Origin: Oleiphilus messinensis
GTDB lineage: Bacteria > Pseudomonadota > Gammaproteobacteria > Pseudomonadales > Oleiphilaceae
Direction: 5' to 3'
Length of the DNA stretch: 64,000 bases
Assembly: GCF_002162375.1 (NCBI RefSeq)
Contig: NZ_CP021425.1
Span: 3,728,766 to 3,792,765, forward strand
The notes beneath the pieces were generated by a model, which saw nothing but the letters and a program-made list of their open reading frames with translations, made no database searches and was not told the origin of the DNA. Made by a program: the position numbers and the translations under genes. Shown here piece by piece: positions 44,357-53,921 of the stretch; within the stretch, counting starts at the first letter, position 1; each line of letters opens with the position of its first letter.

Positions 44357-47200
44357 TTAAAAAAGCTCACGGGTACTACCTATAACCTTTTCATCCCTGA
44401 CATATCGAACAGGAAATATTTTAGCTAATTCACGATAACTTTCCTGTATCCACTTATCAAATACCGCATTGCGCGTGTGTTGGATGTTGGTTTCGTGAAG
44501 TTCTATTGATTTTTCTTCAAAAGGATACGCTTGCTCTTCAAGCAGCAACATGTATTGCTCGGCTTGAAGCTCATCAAGGCTCGATGGTATTTCGGCATTC
44601 AACAGATCACGACTCAACTGGCCATAGACCGACGCGAGTTGATAAGTGCTCTGGGTAGCCAATTGTGAGACACCATAAGCTGCTACTTGCTGGTAGAGCT
44701 CGACAACTTCCTTGAGACTGGCTTTTTTTCGCGACAAACTCTTCTTTAGCGGCGTTCTGATCTGGATTTTATCAAAATCCATTTTCGCCTCTTCTGCGAA
44801 CACCAGTGTTGCTTCGGCTGCCAACAATATGGATCGGTCTGTCCGTTCAGCTCCAGCCTGTCTATCGCCTTCAATAATCTTTCGCAACCATTGGTGATGG
44901 CGTTTGGTTTGCTTGCGCTGCAGATAGTAGTTTGCAACTTGTTGACGAGCCTCCAGGGCAAATACATAAGGCGCGGGATACTGAGCTTCATATTTCGTGT
45001 AAAGTCGAATCGCTCTATCCTGCTGACCCGCTTTAATGAACAATTCCGCAGCCTGGTACAAGGCTTTTCGAGCCACCTCTGCGTCCGGGGTTTGCGCTGC
45101 AAAGCGCTCAAGTTCGTCAGCCGCATAGAGGTCTTGTTCACTGTTCAGGTAGGCAACAATTAGCTTTTCCGAAATGGATTGAGTTAAAGCGTGCTCAGGA
45201 AAATCCTGTCGAAATTCCACTAGAACAGGGATTGCACGCTTCCACTCTTTGCGATTCAGTAACTCTGCTGCCGCGTCATAACGTGCATTAATCCGTATCG
45301 GGCTATCCGGAGCAATTTTCTCGATGCGCAGGTAGTCCTCAACAGCCTGTTGCCATTGACCCCGTTTGTTCGCAATCTCGGCTGCTTTGTATATCGCCGC
45401 CGCAATTTGCTCAGTTACGATAACATATTGTTGATCTTTCTTTGGAATGAGTTTTAATGCCGCCAATAATGCTTTTTCAGACTGGCCAAACTCCCCCATT
45501 TCGAATTGGGCTTGCCCTTGCACGAGCCAGGCCGCCTTGAGGACATTGTCATCCTGACTGCCAATTTCAACGATGCGACGGGCAACATCCGCCGCCCTGA
45601 GATAGTTGCCACCCGAAAGTAAATCATTGGCGGCAACGGATAATACCTGGGGCGTTCGCTTGTCTTTTGGAAAGCTTTCTGCAAATTTCAGCGCATATTT
45701 AATCTGACGTGATTCATTCGCTGAATCACCTGTTTGTTCATTGGCAGCGAGTCGATCCAGCGCTACCAATGCAGAATAGCCGGATTCATGGCTGTCTTTG
45801 TGTTTCGCCACTAAGTATGCCGAACGGTAATAAACCTGAGCGGCCTTTTCAAATTTTCCGGCTCGAAAATAACCCTCTGCTGCCAGATGCAGCTTTTCCC
45901 CGGCATCTTCCGCGCCCGAATCGAGGTCGGCATACTCTTCGTAATACTCCGCAGCGCGCAGATATAGCTGATTCCGGGCGTCTGCTTTTTTGGCGCTTTG
46001 GGCAGCAACGAAATCAAGATGGGACAGATCATTCAAATAGGCTTTCAGACTGGGGGTAATATTGCCCCGGCGTTCTTCACCTGCCTCAAGTAAAAAACCA
46101 CTGCGTAAACCATAATTTTGTACAAACAAGCGTTTCTCGTCCCAAACCTGTTGGGAAAACCGTGCCGCTTTGTAGGTGTCAATAATCTTTACAGCAAACA
46201 AAGGCGCAGCATTACTCCCTGGGTTTCTTTCAATAAAGTTACGGTTTACTGTAACGCTGTCTTCATATCGTTCCTGGTTCAGATAAAAATCCGACAGGTT
46301 TCGATATAGTCGATCCGCATAGGGTTTCCGCCCAACCGAGGAGAACAACTGATCAATCGGATCGCGATGTTCACTGTAGGAAAAGACGATACTCATAATT
46401 CTCAACGTGTCTTGAACCGTCTGTAAATTAATACCTTCCAGCTGATCGAAATCGGCATTATCAGCATACATCAGGTCGAGAAATTGCGTGAATCGGGCCA
46501 AGGCTTCATCCTGTCTGCCCTGTTTAAACACAGACCAGCCAAGCATAAACCCGGCTTTGGAATGAAATCGCGTGCCAACACCGGCAGAAAGTACTTTTTG
46601 ATACGCCTTTTCAGCCGCACGGTACTCGCCCTCTGAAAACGCAAATTCAGCCAGCCTGAACCACGACTCAGTTGCAAAATCAGACCTGGGAAATTGCCCG
46701 ACCAACCGTTTTAGTGAAGCTATAGCTTTTTCTCTCTGCCCCAGGGCATCTTGAGAACGAGCCGATTGGTACAACAGCATGTCCACCGGGTATACTGGAT
46801 CAGCAGACGACATCAATTGCTCAAAACTAGCCAACGCACGCCTGTGCATCTGTATCTCGTCCGCCTCGCTCAACTCCTGGTCACTACCAAAACGCTGCTC
46901 CAGTGCGGTAATTCGCAGTAACGCATCAACCCGAATAACCGGGTCTGCGGTGGTGTTGAACAACAATCTGTAACGCCTGATCACCTCCTTGGCAGGAACC
47001 AGGGGTGAAGCTTCTGAGGAAAAATCAATAAAGGGTGGTTTGATATCTCCAATTGTTTTTTCCTCAGTCGAGAACTCAAATGTAACGGGCTCTGCAGCGA
47101 CAATAAACTTTGAATTTACAATCAGCGCCAAGGTTGCAGTCAGGGCCAACAACCGAGTAAAAAATATAAATCCAACCTTCAACCGGAAACCTGCAATCAT
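44357..47200 (-). CDS. Large TPR-repeat periplasmic protein (GltD-like)
   Basis: 947 residues with a signal peptide (MIAGFRLKVGFIFFTRLLAL ... VAA). Long arrays of TPR/Sel1-like helices follow, for example SWFRLAEFAFSEGEYRAAEK and AEGYFRAGKFEKAAQVYYRS, spaced about 36 residues apart through most of the protein. No catalytic motif is visible. Its start overlaps the stop of the upstream TPR gene (ATGA), and the lipoprotein gene follows directly, so the three TPR genes are co-translated. Large TPR scaffolds of this type fill the periplasm in the Myxococcus Glt complex. The equivalence is inferred from domain type and order. Confidence 0.8.
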   Translation of the reverse strand: MIAGFRLKVGFIFFTRLLALTATLALIVNSKFIVAAEPVTFEFSTEEKTIGDIKPPFIDFSSEASPLVPAKEVIRRYRLLFNTTADPVIRVDALLRITALEQRFGSDQELSEADEIQMHRRALASFEQLMSSADPVYPVDMLLYQSARSQDALGQREKAIASLKRLVGQFPRSDFATESWFRLAEFAFSEGEYRAAEKAYQKVLSAGVGTRFHSKAGFMLGWSVFKQGRQDEALARFTQFLDLMYADNADFDQLEGINLQTVQDTLRIMSIVFSYSEHRDPIDQLFSSVGRKPYADRLYRNLSDFYLNQERYEDSVTVNRNFIERNPGSNAAPLFAVKIIDTYKAARFSQQVWDEKRLFVQNYGLRSGFLLEAGEERRGNITPSLKAYLNDLSHLDFVAAQSAKKADARNQLYLRAAEYYEEYADLDSGAEDAGEKLHLAAEGYFRAGKFEKAAQVYYRSAYLVAKHKDSHESGYSALVALDRLAANEQTGDSANESRQIKYALKFAESFPKDKRTPQVLSVAANDLLSGGNYLRAADVARRIVEIGSQDDNVLKAAWLVQGQAQFEMGEFGQSEKALLAALKLIPKKDQQYVIVTEQIAAAIYKAAEIANKRGQWQQAVEDYLRIEKIAPDSPIRINARYDAAAELLNRKEWKRAIPVLVEFRQDFPEHALTQSISEKLIVAYLNSEQDLYAADELERFAAQTPDAEVARKALYQAAELFIKAGQQDRAIRLYTKYEAQYPAPYVFALEARQQVANYYLQRKQTKRHHQWLRKIIEGDRQAGAERTDRSILLAAEATLVFAEEAKMDFDKIQIRTPLKKSLSRKKASLKEVVELYQQVAAYGVSQLATQSTYQLASVYGQLSRDLLNAEIPSSLDELQAEQYMLLLEEQAYPFEEKSIELHETNIQHTRNAVFDKWIQESYRELAKIFPVRYVRDEKVIGSTRELF

Positions 47201-49200
47201 TTGGTTTCCTCCTGAGCTGCCTCGGATTCCCGCCCGCTGTTAAGTTGTTCCAACCTCAATTGTTCCTCTTCTTTTTTCCGTGCGGCTTCTGCGCGTTTCT
47301 TCTCCAGTTCATCCCGCTCAATCAATAATGTCTCATACAAATGGGCCAGCGCCTGCTGAGCGATATCGTGATAACGCGTCATCTCCGTTCGCTTGGCTTC
47401 AAGACGCTTGATCACTTCATCAGTCAATACCTGATCAACTTCAGCACGCAAAGTGGAACACCGTTGTAAAGCATCCTTCACACGAACCGATTCCCGGAGA
47501 ACGTTGTCCAGCAGTGAGTCGAAACGCACAGGACCATCCGAAACAATCTTCTCAAAGGCAGAAATACTGCCCTCATAGCGATTAATTTCCCGCTGCAAAG
47601 CCGCCAAATCATCCTCTATATCAGCAACATTTCTAAGATAATCCTGGCTTGCCTTCCACAACAACAGACCATTCACACGTTCCAGCCGTAGATTCAAATC
47701 CTCTTGCATGGAGCCTGTGACTTTGCCTTTTTTGACATAATTTCGATAATTCTGTTTTAAACGCTGAGCGTGTGCATACTGCTCTTGAACTTCTGGCTTG
47801 GCTAAATAGATAAACTCTTTATTCTGTTGCGCCTGGCGCAGCTCTTTTTCCAGAGATTCCGCGCGATTTTGCATTTTTTCCACCAGATTCTTGGCTTTTA
47901 CAGCGGAAATAAGCGCGTTCCCCTGGCGGAACCCATTTCGTCGCTGTTGGAGCATCCCCTCAAAAACAGTTAAATCGGACTGCCATTCGCTCAAATTTTG
48001 TTCAAGCATAATCAACTCTTCGAGCGACTCCACTAAACTGAAAACTTCGCCGTCATTTATCAATGCGTTCATGTAGGCTACTTTCGGCGTGTTATCCGCA
48101 ATACCGTCTTCAAGAAACCATTCCAGGGTATCCAGTTCACTTTCCTGAATGAGCGCGGCATCTGCCCCCAGTTTCCTTACTGTATTGATGACCGTATCAA
48201 GTGTTCTGACCTCTTTATCCAGAACGGAGATTGATTCCAGATAGCTTCTGGAAGCGCGTCCGCGATAACCTTCGTGTTGATAGGCGTATGCGATCCCCAG
48301 AAACGCATCAGCCACACCCGGTACAACCATTGGATAACGCTTGGCCCGATGCCAGGACTGAATCGCCTGGCGGAATTGATTACGCTGTAAATAGGTGAGT
48401 CCGTGCAAGTACAATGCAGTTGGCGTAATTGGGCTATCGACACGGATGCGATTCAAAAATCCAAGGGTTTTATCGAATTCACCACCCTGTAATGCCAAGA
48501 CCGCTGAAGCCATGTAAATACGATCCGCTAACGCTCCGGGTTCATCTACACTGAGATAATCCTTCTTGACTTGTTGACTCAGCGCGTCGGCAACACGCAA
48601 TGAAATGATGGAGCGGGCATTATTACTGTCTTTTTGCTGGTAGGATTTGGCGAGATTGTAATAGGCGTACCCAGCCCATGCCCCCTCTTGCATTTGTTGC
48701 AGAATATCTGCTGCTTTGGCAACTTGTTCAGTGCGCATATTCGCCGCAGCATAATAGTACTGATAATGAGGCAGTAACTTTCGGTCCAGGCCATTTACCC
48801 TTTTGAGAGAGGCCAACGCGCCCGGGAAATCACCATGTTTATACTGAATTCTGCCCAAACGGAAGAATGCTTCGGCAGCGATTCGTCCGCCCTTGTTTTT
48901 TGCCAGTAATTCCAACTGGGACTGTGCACGATTTGTAACGCCAAACTCTGCCAGCGATTCCGCAATCAGAAATGCTAATCGCTCATCAATCTCAAGCAAT
49001 CCGGGATCTTGAGGTGATACCGGGGCCTCGATAAGTGCTTTGAAGTAATTTTGCTGATGGTAATCATACAACATCACACCTCGGGCAAGTTCAGGCGGCA
49101 AGTCCTCCCCATGCGCTGTGATTGGGGCCACCAGAAATGGCAAAAACAACAAGGCGAACAATCCCTTGACAGAATTTATTCCCTTTCTTGCTCGTGTCAT
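47197..49200 (-). CDS. TPR-repeat and coiled-coil periplasmic protein (GltC-like)
   Basis: The ATG at 49200 (MTRARKGINSVKGLFALLFL) is favoured over that at 49209, as ACGGAG is better spaced. A signal peptide ends near ITAHG. The N-terminal 330 residues are TPR-like (AAEAFFRLGRIQYKHGDFPG). Residues from about 400 form long coiled coils (AKNLVEKMQNRAESLEKELR; YEGSISAFEKIV), ending in a Glu/Arg/Lys-rich helix (KKRAEAARKKEEEQLRLEQL). It overlaps the next gene by four bases. It is probably a rod-like structural part of the trans-envelope assembly. Confidence 0.8.
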   Translation of the reverse strand: MTRARKGINSVKGLFALLFLPFLVAPITAHGEDLPPELARGVMLYDYHQQNYFKALIEAPVSPQDPGLLEIDERLAFLIAESLAEFGVTNRAQSQLELLAKNKGGRIAAEAFFRLGRIQYKHGDFPGALASLKRVNGLDRKLLPHYQYYYAAANMRTEQVAKAADILQQMQEGAWAGYAYYNLAKSYQQKDSNNARSIISLRVADALSQQVKKDYLSVDEPGALADRIYMASAVLALQGGEFDKTLGFLNRIRVDSPITPTALYLHGLTYLQRNQFRQAIQSWHRAKRYPMVVPGVADAFLGIAYAYQHEGYRGRASRSYLESISVLDKEVRTLDTVINTVRKLGADAALIQESELDTLEWFLEDGIADNTPKVAYMNALINDGEVFSLVESLEELIMLEQNLSEWQSDLTVFEGMLQQRRNGFRQGNALISAVKAKNLVEKMQNRAESLEKELRQAQQNKEFIYLAKPEVQEQYAHAQRLKQNYRNYVKKGKVTGSMQEDLNLRLERVNGLLLWKASQDYLRNVADIEDDLAALQREINRYEGSISAFEKIVSDGPVRFDSLLDNVLRESVRVKDALQRCSTLRAEVDQVLTDEVIKRLEAKRTEMTRYHDIAQQALAHLYETLLIERDELEKKRAEAARKKEEEQLRLEQLNSGRESEAAQEETK

Positions 49201-49272
49201 GAAATACATTCTCCGTTTTAATCCTTGAAGGGTTATCGAAATAAGTCGCCTTGACTGGCAAGCTTTACCTGA

Positions 49273-49836
49273 TTAACGCCATTCTTTTACAGAGAACTGG
49301 GGCTCTTTTTTGGTTCGAGAGTCGACAATCGAAAACTCAATCAATTTGGCATTGTCCGACTTTTCAAAAGTGTAGGTTTTTTCCCTGCGAAAATACCGCT
49401 CATCACCCTGACCGTTAAACACGGCATTGATCCGGTGGGGACCACTGGACAGATTACCGATATATAGCCGTTGAATCCCTCCCTTACTCAATGCATTCAA
49501 CTCACTTTCTTTATACAGATAAGTTGTAGCCGTTTTACCATCGATTGAGATTTCAATCGAATCCAGCAGAAAGGATTCTTTGGTTTTGAGTGAAAGAAAT
49601 ACGGCTATCTGCGTATTTGCGGGATGAATAATTGCCTCTTCCAATTCAAATAGCTCGCGGTTGAGCTGCACAACCTCATCTTTTAACTGACCCACTTTGT
49701 CATGAATGGATTCTTTGGTCGCAGATTGCGCAACAACTGTGAAACCGAAAAAAAACAGTAATCCGAGAAAAAACTGAAACCCGAGAAAATCCCGAAACCA
49801 AAGAAGAGAGGCTGATATTTTTATTCCATTTACCAT
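49273..49836 (-). CDS. Secreted protein at the head of the envelope cluster
   Basis: The ATG at 49836 is used, as the longer frame starts at a TTG without a ribosome site. The N-terminus has a long hydrophobic signal (LGFQFFLGLLFFFGFTVVAQ then SA). A predicted coiled coil, DKVGQLKDEVVQLNRELFEL, comes next. The C-terminal half is beta-rich with SIEISIDGKTATTYLY and GGIQRLYIGNLSSGPHRINA, like a PEGA or Ig-type domain. Relatives of such genes in public annotations are sometimes mislabelled as AraC regulators; there is no helix-turn-helix here. As the first gene on the strand it probably opens the operon running to 40521. Confidence 0.7.
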   Translation of the reverse strand: MVNGIKISASLLWFRDFLGFQFFLGLLFFFGFTVVAQSATKESIHDKVGQLKDEVVQLNRELFELEEAIIHPANTQIAVFLSLKTKESFLLDSIEISIDGKTATTYLYKESELNALSKGGIQRLYIGNLSSGPHRINAVFNGQGDERYFRREKTYTFEKSDNAKLIEFSIVDSRTKKEPQFSVKEWR

Positions 49837-50345
49837 ATTGAATCTAACCAAAAGAAAAACACCTCGAACACGAAGCCGGAAAAATAAGCCATCATTGATG
49901 CCGCTGCAGATGCCGAATTTCGACCGTTCTTATACATAACAAGCTGATTTACAAATAGTAACATCAAAATCGGAGTGTGAACCGATACTTCGATCACCAA
50001 TCCGTGATTCAACCGTTAATTCTAGTGGGTTTAAACAGAAAAATGGTACAAACAGCACAAATGACAATAATAATTTCTAACCCGAGGCACTGAGGATATT
50101 CACTGGCAGACCCGAAACGGTGTCAAATTAGTTTACACAATTTTACATCTGACTAGAGTAAATAAAGAAAGGACAAAAGTATCACCCTGAATTTTAGACA
50201 CTTTTCTAATTTTGGTATCTTAACTGCTGGGATAGCAGTGCTTAGACAAAGACAGTAGCTTGAGGTGGTCTCGATTTTGACGTTCATGGGGTAAGCTCAT
50301 CAATGCCAAGTCCAGCCTTTCACTACTGGACTTGGAACCGAGATC
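49837..50345. other. Intergenic region between the envelope cluster and the VWA gene
   Basis: About 510 bp. The part next to 49836 should hold the cluster promoter. An open minus-strand frame at 49830-50012 (60 residues, hydrophobic) has no ribosome site and overlaps the start of the cluster, so I do not call it. The rest holds the candidate RNA at 50270-50376. Confidence 0.5.
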
Positions 50346-50376
50346 GCTGATGGACTCAACCCCATCAGCTTTTTTT
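50270..50376 (+). ncRNA. Candidate structured small RNA ending in an intrinsic terminator
   Basis: The plus strand holds a hairpin AAGTCCAG ... CTGGACTT (50304-50331) and then GCTGATGG-ACTCAACC-CCATCAGC (50346-50369) followed by seven T. The segment CATGGGGTAAGCTCATCA near 50285 could alternatively pair with TGATGGACTCAACCCCAT. No plus-strand gene lies upstream, so the terminator implies an independent plus-strand transcript. A weak TTGACG (50276-50281) could be a -35 box. No known RNA family is recognised. The 5' end is a guess. Confidence 0.4.
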
Positions 50377-50380
50377 ATTA

Positions 50381-51559
50381 CTATTTGGAGAGTGACTTCA
50401 TCCCTGCTTCCAGGCCTTCAAGGGTTAGAGGATACATTTCATTCTCGACCAGATCCCGTGTAATCCCCAACGAACCACCCGACCCCCAATAGTTCTCCGG
50501 CATCGGATTGAGCCAGATAACCTTTCGAAAGTGGTCTTTTAGACGCTGCATCCATACTGCACCCGGTTCTTCATTCCAGTGTTCAATACTGCCGCCAGCC
50601 TGGGTAATTTCGTACGGTGCCATCGAGGCATCTCCGACAAAAATCACTTTGTAATCCGGTGTATATTTATGGATTACATCCCAAACTGATGTCGTTTCGT
50701 TGGTTCGACGAATATTATTTTTCCAGACACTTTCATATACAAAGTTATGGAAATAAAAATACTCCAGGTGTTTGAACTCCGCCCGACAGGCAGAAAAAAG
50801 CTCTTCACAAACTTTAATATGGGGATCCATTGAGCCACCCACATCGAGAAACAGTAATACCTTTACACTATTATGGCGCTCAGGTACGAGCTTCAAATCA
50901 AGATAACCGCCGTTACGGGCAGTTGATGTGATCGTATCATCCAGATCCAGTTGATCTGCAGCACCTTGTCTCGCAAATTTGCGCAAACGACGCAACGCAA
51001 CTTTAATATTCCGGATACCAATTGTGATACTGTCATCCAGATCCTTGAAGCCACGCTTTTCCCATACCTTTACGGCCCGTTTATTGCGAGACTTGTCCTG
51101 GCCAATCCGGAATCCTTCCGGGTTGTAACCGTTAGCACCAAATGGAGACGTCCCACCGGTACCAATCATACGATTACCGCCTTGATGACGCTTTTTCTGC
51201 TCTTCAAGACGTTTTTTAAAGGTTTCAATCAGCTCGTCAAGTCCGCCCAAGGCTTCGATCTTTGCTTTGTCTTCTTCGGATAGCTGGCGCTCGAATTCAG
51301 CTCTTAACCAATCATCGGGTATCGCCGCTTCCAAGGCCATATCGAGGGTTTCGATACCCTTGAAATATTTGTCGAAGGCACGGTCAAATTTATCGAAGTG
51401 ACGCTCGTCTTTTACCAGGCACAACCGACTCAGGTAATAAAACTCTTCCATATTCGCGAAGGCAAGACGCGCCTGAAGCGCCTCGATAAGATCAAGGTAC
51501 TCCCTCAGGCTCACGGGTACCCTGGCTTTTTTGACCTCCATAAAGAAATCAATAAACAT
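50381..51559 (-). CDS. CoxE-like VWA-domain protein, partner of a MoxR ATPase
   Basis: A 392-residue cytoplasmic protein with an N-terminal helical part (MFIDFFMEVKKARVPVSLRE) typical of CoxE/VWA proteins and a Gly-rich hinge (about 130-155). The C-terminal VWA domain has the metal site written LLFLDVGGSMDPH, with Gly at the usual first Ser, as in this subfamily, and FVGDASMAPYE later. It starts eight bases from the MoxR gene stop on the same strand. Such MoxR-VWA pairs act as chaperones that mature or insert metal cofactors in client enzymes. The client is unknown here. Confidence 0.85.
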   Translation of the reverse strand: MFIDFFMEVKKARVPVSLREYLDLIEALQARLAFANMEEFYYLSRLCLVKDERHFDKFDRAFDKYFKGIETLDMALEAAIPDDWLRAEFERQLSEEDKAKIEALGGLDELIETFKKRLEEQKKRHQGGNRMIGTGGTSPFGANGYNPEGFRIGQDKSRNKRAVKVWEKRGFKDLDDSITIGIRNIKVALRRLRKFARQGAADQLDLDDTITSTARNGGYLDLKLVPERHNSVKVLLFLDVGGSMDPHIKVCEELFSACRAEFKHLEYFYFHNFVYESVWKNNIRRTNETTSVWDVIHKYTPDYKVIFVGDASMAPYEITQAGGSIEHWNEEPGAVWMQRLKDHFRKVIWLNPMPENYWGSGGSLGITRDLVENEMYPLTLEGLEAGMKSLSK

Positions 51560-51566
51560 AGTTCAC

Positions 51567-52409
51567 CTAACCTCGGCGGCGCGCCATAAATGCCAGTCTT
51601 TGTAACAAATGAACATCCTGCTCATTCTTGACCAACGCGCCGTATAATGGCGGGATAGCCTGCGCGGGATCGTGCTCGAGTAACGCCTTCGCAGACAATT
51701 CATCAGCCATCAAGAGTTTCAGCCAGTCGATTAATTCGGAAGTGGAAGGCTTTTTCTTCATCCCCGGAACCTTGCGCACATCAAAGAATATTTCCAGTGC
51801 GTCTTTTACCAGTTCCTTTTGCGCTTGGGGGAAATGTACATCCACGATGTCCTGCATGGTTTCCGCATCGGGGAAGTTTATGTAGTGGAAGAAACAGCGA
51901 CGCAGGAAGGCGTCTGGCAGCTCTTTCTCATTGTTACTGGTGATGATAACGATAGGACGGTTTTTCGCTACGATACGTTCTTTTGTTTCGTACACATAGA
52001 ATTCCATTTTATCCAGCTCGAGCAGCAGGTCGTTCGGGAATTCAATGTCGGCTTTGTCGATTTCATCAATCAGGAGAATGCATTGCTCTTCAGCTGAAAA
52101 CGCCTCCCAAAGCTTTCCTTTCACAATATAGTTCGAAATATCGTGAACTTTATCATCACCCAGTTGAGAATCCCGAAGGCGCGATACAGCATCATACTCG
52201 TACAAGCCTTGTTGGGCTTTAGTTGTTGATTTAATGTGCCACTGAATCAATGGAGCGCCCAATGCTTTAGCGAGTTCTTCTGCCAACAGCGTTTTACCTG
52301 TTCCCGGCTCACCTTTGATCAACAGCGGTCGTTGCAACACGATAGCAGCGTTAACTGCCATTTGCAGATCTTCTGTTGCCACATAGTTTTCGGTACCTGT
52401 AAATTTCAT
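51567..52409 (-). CDS. MoxR-family AAA+ ATPase
   Basis: A 280-residue AAA+ ATPase from the ATG at 52409 (MKFTGTENYVATEDLQMAVN; AAGAGAG upstream). A TTG start six codons upstream is the alternative. Walker A GEPGTGKT lies near 33-40, Walker B ILLIDEIDKAD near 110, sensor 1 IITSNNEKELPDAFLRRC and an arginine finger region follow. It forms a pair with the VWA gene downstream (eight-base gap), the CoxD/CoxE-like arrangement. Its 410-bp upstream region is shared with the divergent cysK gene. Confidence 0.88.
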   Translation of the reverse strand: MKFTGTENYVATEDLQMAVNAAIVLQRPLLIKGEPGTGKTLLAEELAKALGAPLIQWHIKSTTKAQQGLYEYDAVSRLRDSQLGDDKVHDISNYIVKGKLWEAFSAEEQCILLIDEIDKADIEFPNDLLLELDKMEFYVYETKERIVAKNRPIVIITSNNEKELPDAFLRRCFFHYINFPDAETMQDIVDVHFPQAQKELVKDALEIFFDVRKVPGMKKKPSTSELIDWLKLLMADELSAKALLEHDPAQAIPPLYGALVKNEQDVHLLQRLAFMARRRG

Positions 52410-52822
52410 AGCGCTCTCTTCTTTCAATAATAAAATAATATTCTAATTTAGTCCGATTCGAACCCAAGTATATTACGAAGAAAGATACGGCACAATTCTG
52501 GTCATTTTTTACTACATTCTACTGCCATACTCAGGCTTTCCCGCACAGGTTGTTCAAATAAACAGAAAAATCTATTGTTTCGGATCAAAGCTACGGAATA
52601 TCGCGACACAAAATTGAATCTCATGCGACAAAGGACTAAGCTAAAGTGCCATATTCCCAGGGCACAGGAAGGTAGCCCGACGCCTACACCAACACACTCC
52701 TGAAGTATCAGGCCAGGTCATAGCAAAGCGATATCGATTCACAGTTCGAACCGGTATGACGCATTTCTTGCCACCACCAAACGCCTGGGCACTTCATGGA
52801 TTTACGACATCAAGGAAAAAAC
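52410..52822. other. Divergent intergenic region between the MoxR gene and cysK
   Basis: 413 bp with no supported gene. It should hold both divergent promoters, possibly with CysB control of cysK. AGGAAAAAAC directly precedes the cysK start. Nothing else recognisable. Confidence 0.5.
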
Positions 52823-53791
52823 ATGACCAAAATTTATGAGGACAACTCTCAATCCATCGGCAATACACCCTTGGTAAAACTCAACCGGGTTACTACAGGA
52901 AATGTCTACGCCAAAATTGAAGGGCGCAACCCGGCCTACTCGGTAAAGTGCCGGATAGGTGCCAATATGGTCTGGGATGCCGAAAAGCGAGGCGTATTGA
53001 AGCCTGGCATGACAATCGTTGAACCCACCAGTGGCAACACCGGTATTGCACTGGCTTTCGTCGCGGCTTCCCGCGGCTACAACCTGGTGTTGACGATGCC
53101 GGCATCCATGAGTCTGGAACGCAGAAAAGTAATGAATGCGCTCGGCGCAGACATTGTTCTGACAGAGCCGCCAAAAGGCATGAAAGGTGCAATCGAAAAG
53201 GCACAGGCACTGGTCGATGAAAACCCGGACACCCATATCATGTTGCAGCAGTTTGAGAATCCAGCGAATCCGGAAATTCACGAAAAGACTACAGGCCCAG
53301 AAATCTGGAATGACACAGATGGCAACATCGACGTCTTGGTCGCTGGTGTCGGCACCGGTGGAACCATTACCGGCGTATCGAGATACATCAAACAAGAAAA
53401 GGGCAAAGCGATTGTCTCCGTAGCGGTTGAGCCCACTGCATCCCCCGTTATTACGCAAACCATGGCCAGCCAGGATCCGACCCCCTCCCCCCATAAAATC
53501 CAGGGCATCGGTGCAGGATTTGTTCCGAAGAATCTCGACCTCTCAATCGTTGATCGGGTGGAACAGGTAACCAATGAAGAGGCAATTGAATTCGCCCATC
53601 GACTCATGCGAGAAGAAGGCATACTCTGTGGTATTTCTTGTGGTGCTGCAGCGGCAGCAGCGGTGAGACTGGCCGAACAGCCCGAATTCAAAGACAAGAA
53701 TATTGTGGTCATTCTGCCCGACTCGGGCGAACGCTACTTGAGCTCCCCACTGTTTGAAGGTCGCTTTAGTGAGCTGGAAAATGTACAGTAA
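52823..53791 (+). CDS. cysK: Cysteine synthase A (O-acetylserine sulfhydrylase)
   Basis: A 322-residue PLP enzyme making cysteine from O-acetylserine and sulfide. The start at 52823 ([20 protein letters not shown]) has AAGGAAAAAAC upstream and matches E. coli CysK; an ATG nine codons earlier lacks support. The PLP lysine is Lys42 in YSVKCRIG, the substrate loop is PTSGNTG (69-75), and the phosphate-binding loop is [15 protein letters not shown] and GIGAGFVP further match CysK rather than CysM. It lies 35 kb from cysH-cysB and completes sulfate assimilation. Confidence 0.93.
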   Translation: MTKIYEDNSQSIGNTPLVKLNRVTTGNVYAKIEGRNPAYSVKCRIGANMVWDAEKRGVLKPGMTIVEPTSGNTGIALAFVAASRGYNLVLTMPASMSLERRKVMNALGADIVLTEPPKGMKGAIEKAQALVDENPDTHIMLQQFENPANPEIHEKTTGPEIWNDTDGNIDVLVAGVGTGGTITGVSRYIKQEKGKAIVSVAVEPTASPVITQTMASQDPTPSPHKIQGIGAGFVPKNLDLSIVDRVEQVTNEEAIEFAHRLMREEGILCGISCGAAAAAAVRLAEQPEFKDKNIVVILPDSGERYLSSPLFEGRFSELENVQ

Positions 53792-53879
53792 GCGCTCTTC
53801 TTAGCGCGCTTATACAGTCCAAAAGCGCTCACAACTGTACTGAATGGCAAGCTTCAAAATTACTTTGAACGTGCCATAT

Positions 53880-53921
53880 CAGTACAGTTTGAAACAAGGT
53901 CAGTACAACCTGAAACAAGGC
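53880..53921. repeat. 21-bp direct repeat after cysK
   Basis: CAGTACAGTTTGAAACAAGG-T (53880-53900) is followed directly by CAGTACAACCTGAAACAAGG-C (53901-53921), ending at the stop of the minus-strand VWA gene. Three differences in 21 bp. Two copies only, no known function. Confidence 0.8.

Noticed and set aside
49830-50012. 60-residue hydrophobic minus-strand frame ahead of the envelope cluster
   Set aside because: No ribosome site and it overlaps the start of the supported gene at 49273-49836.
52802-53494. 230-residue minus-strand frame opposite cysK
   Set aside because: A Cys/His-rich shadow frame fully antisense to a clear cysK gene.
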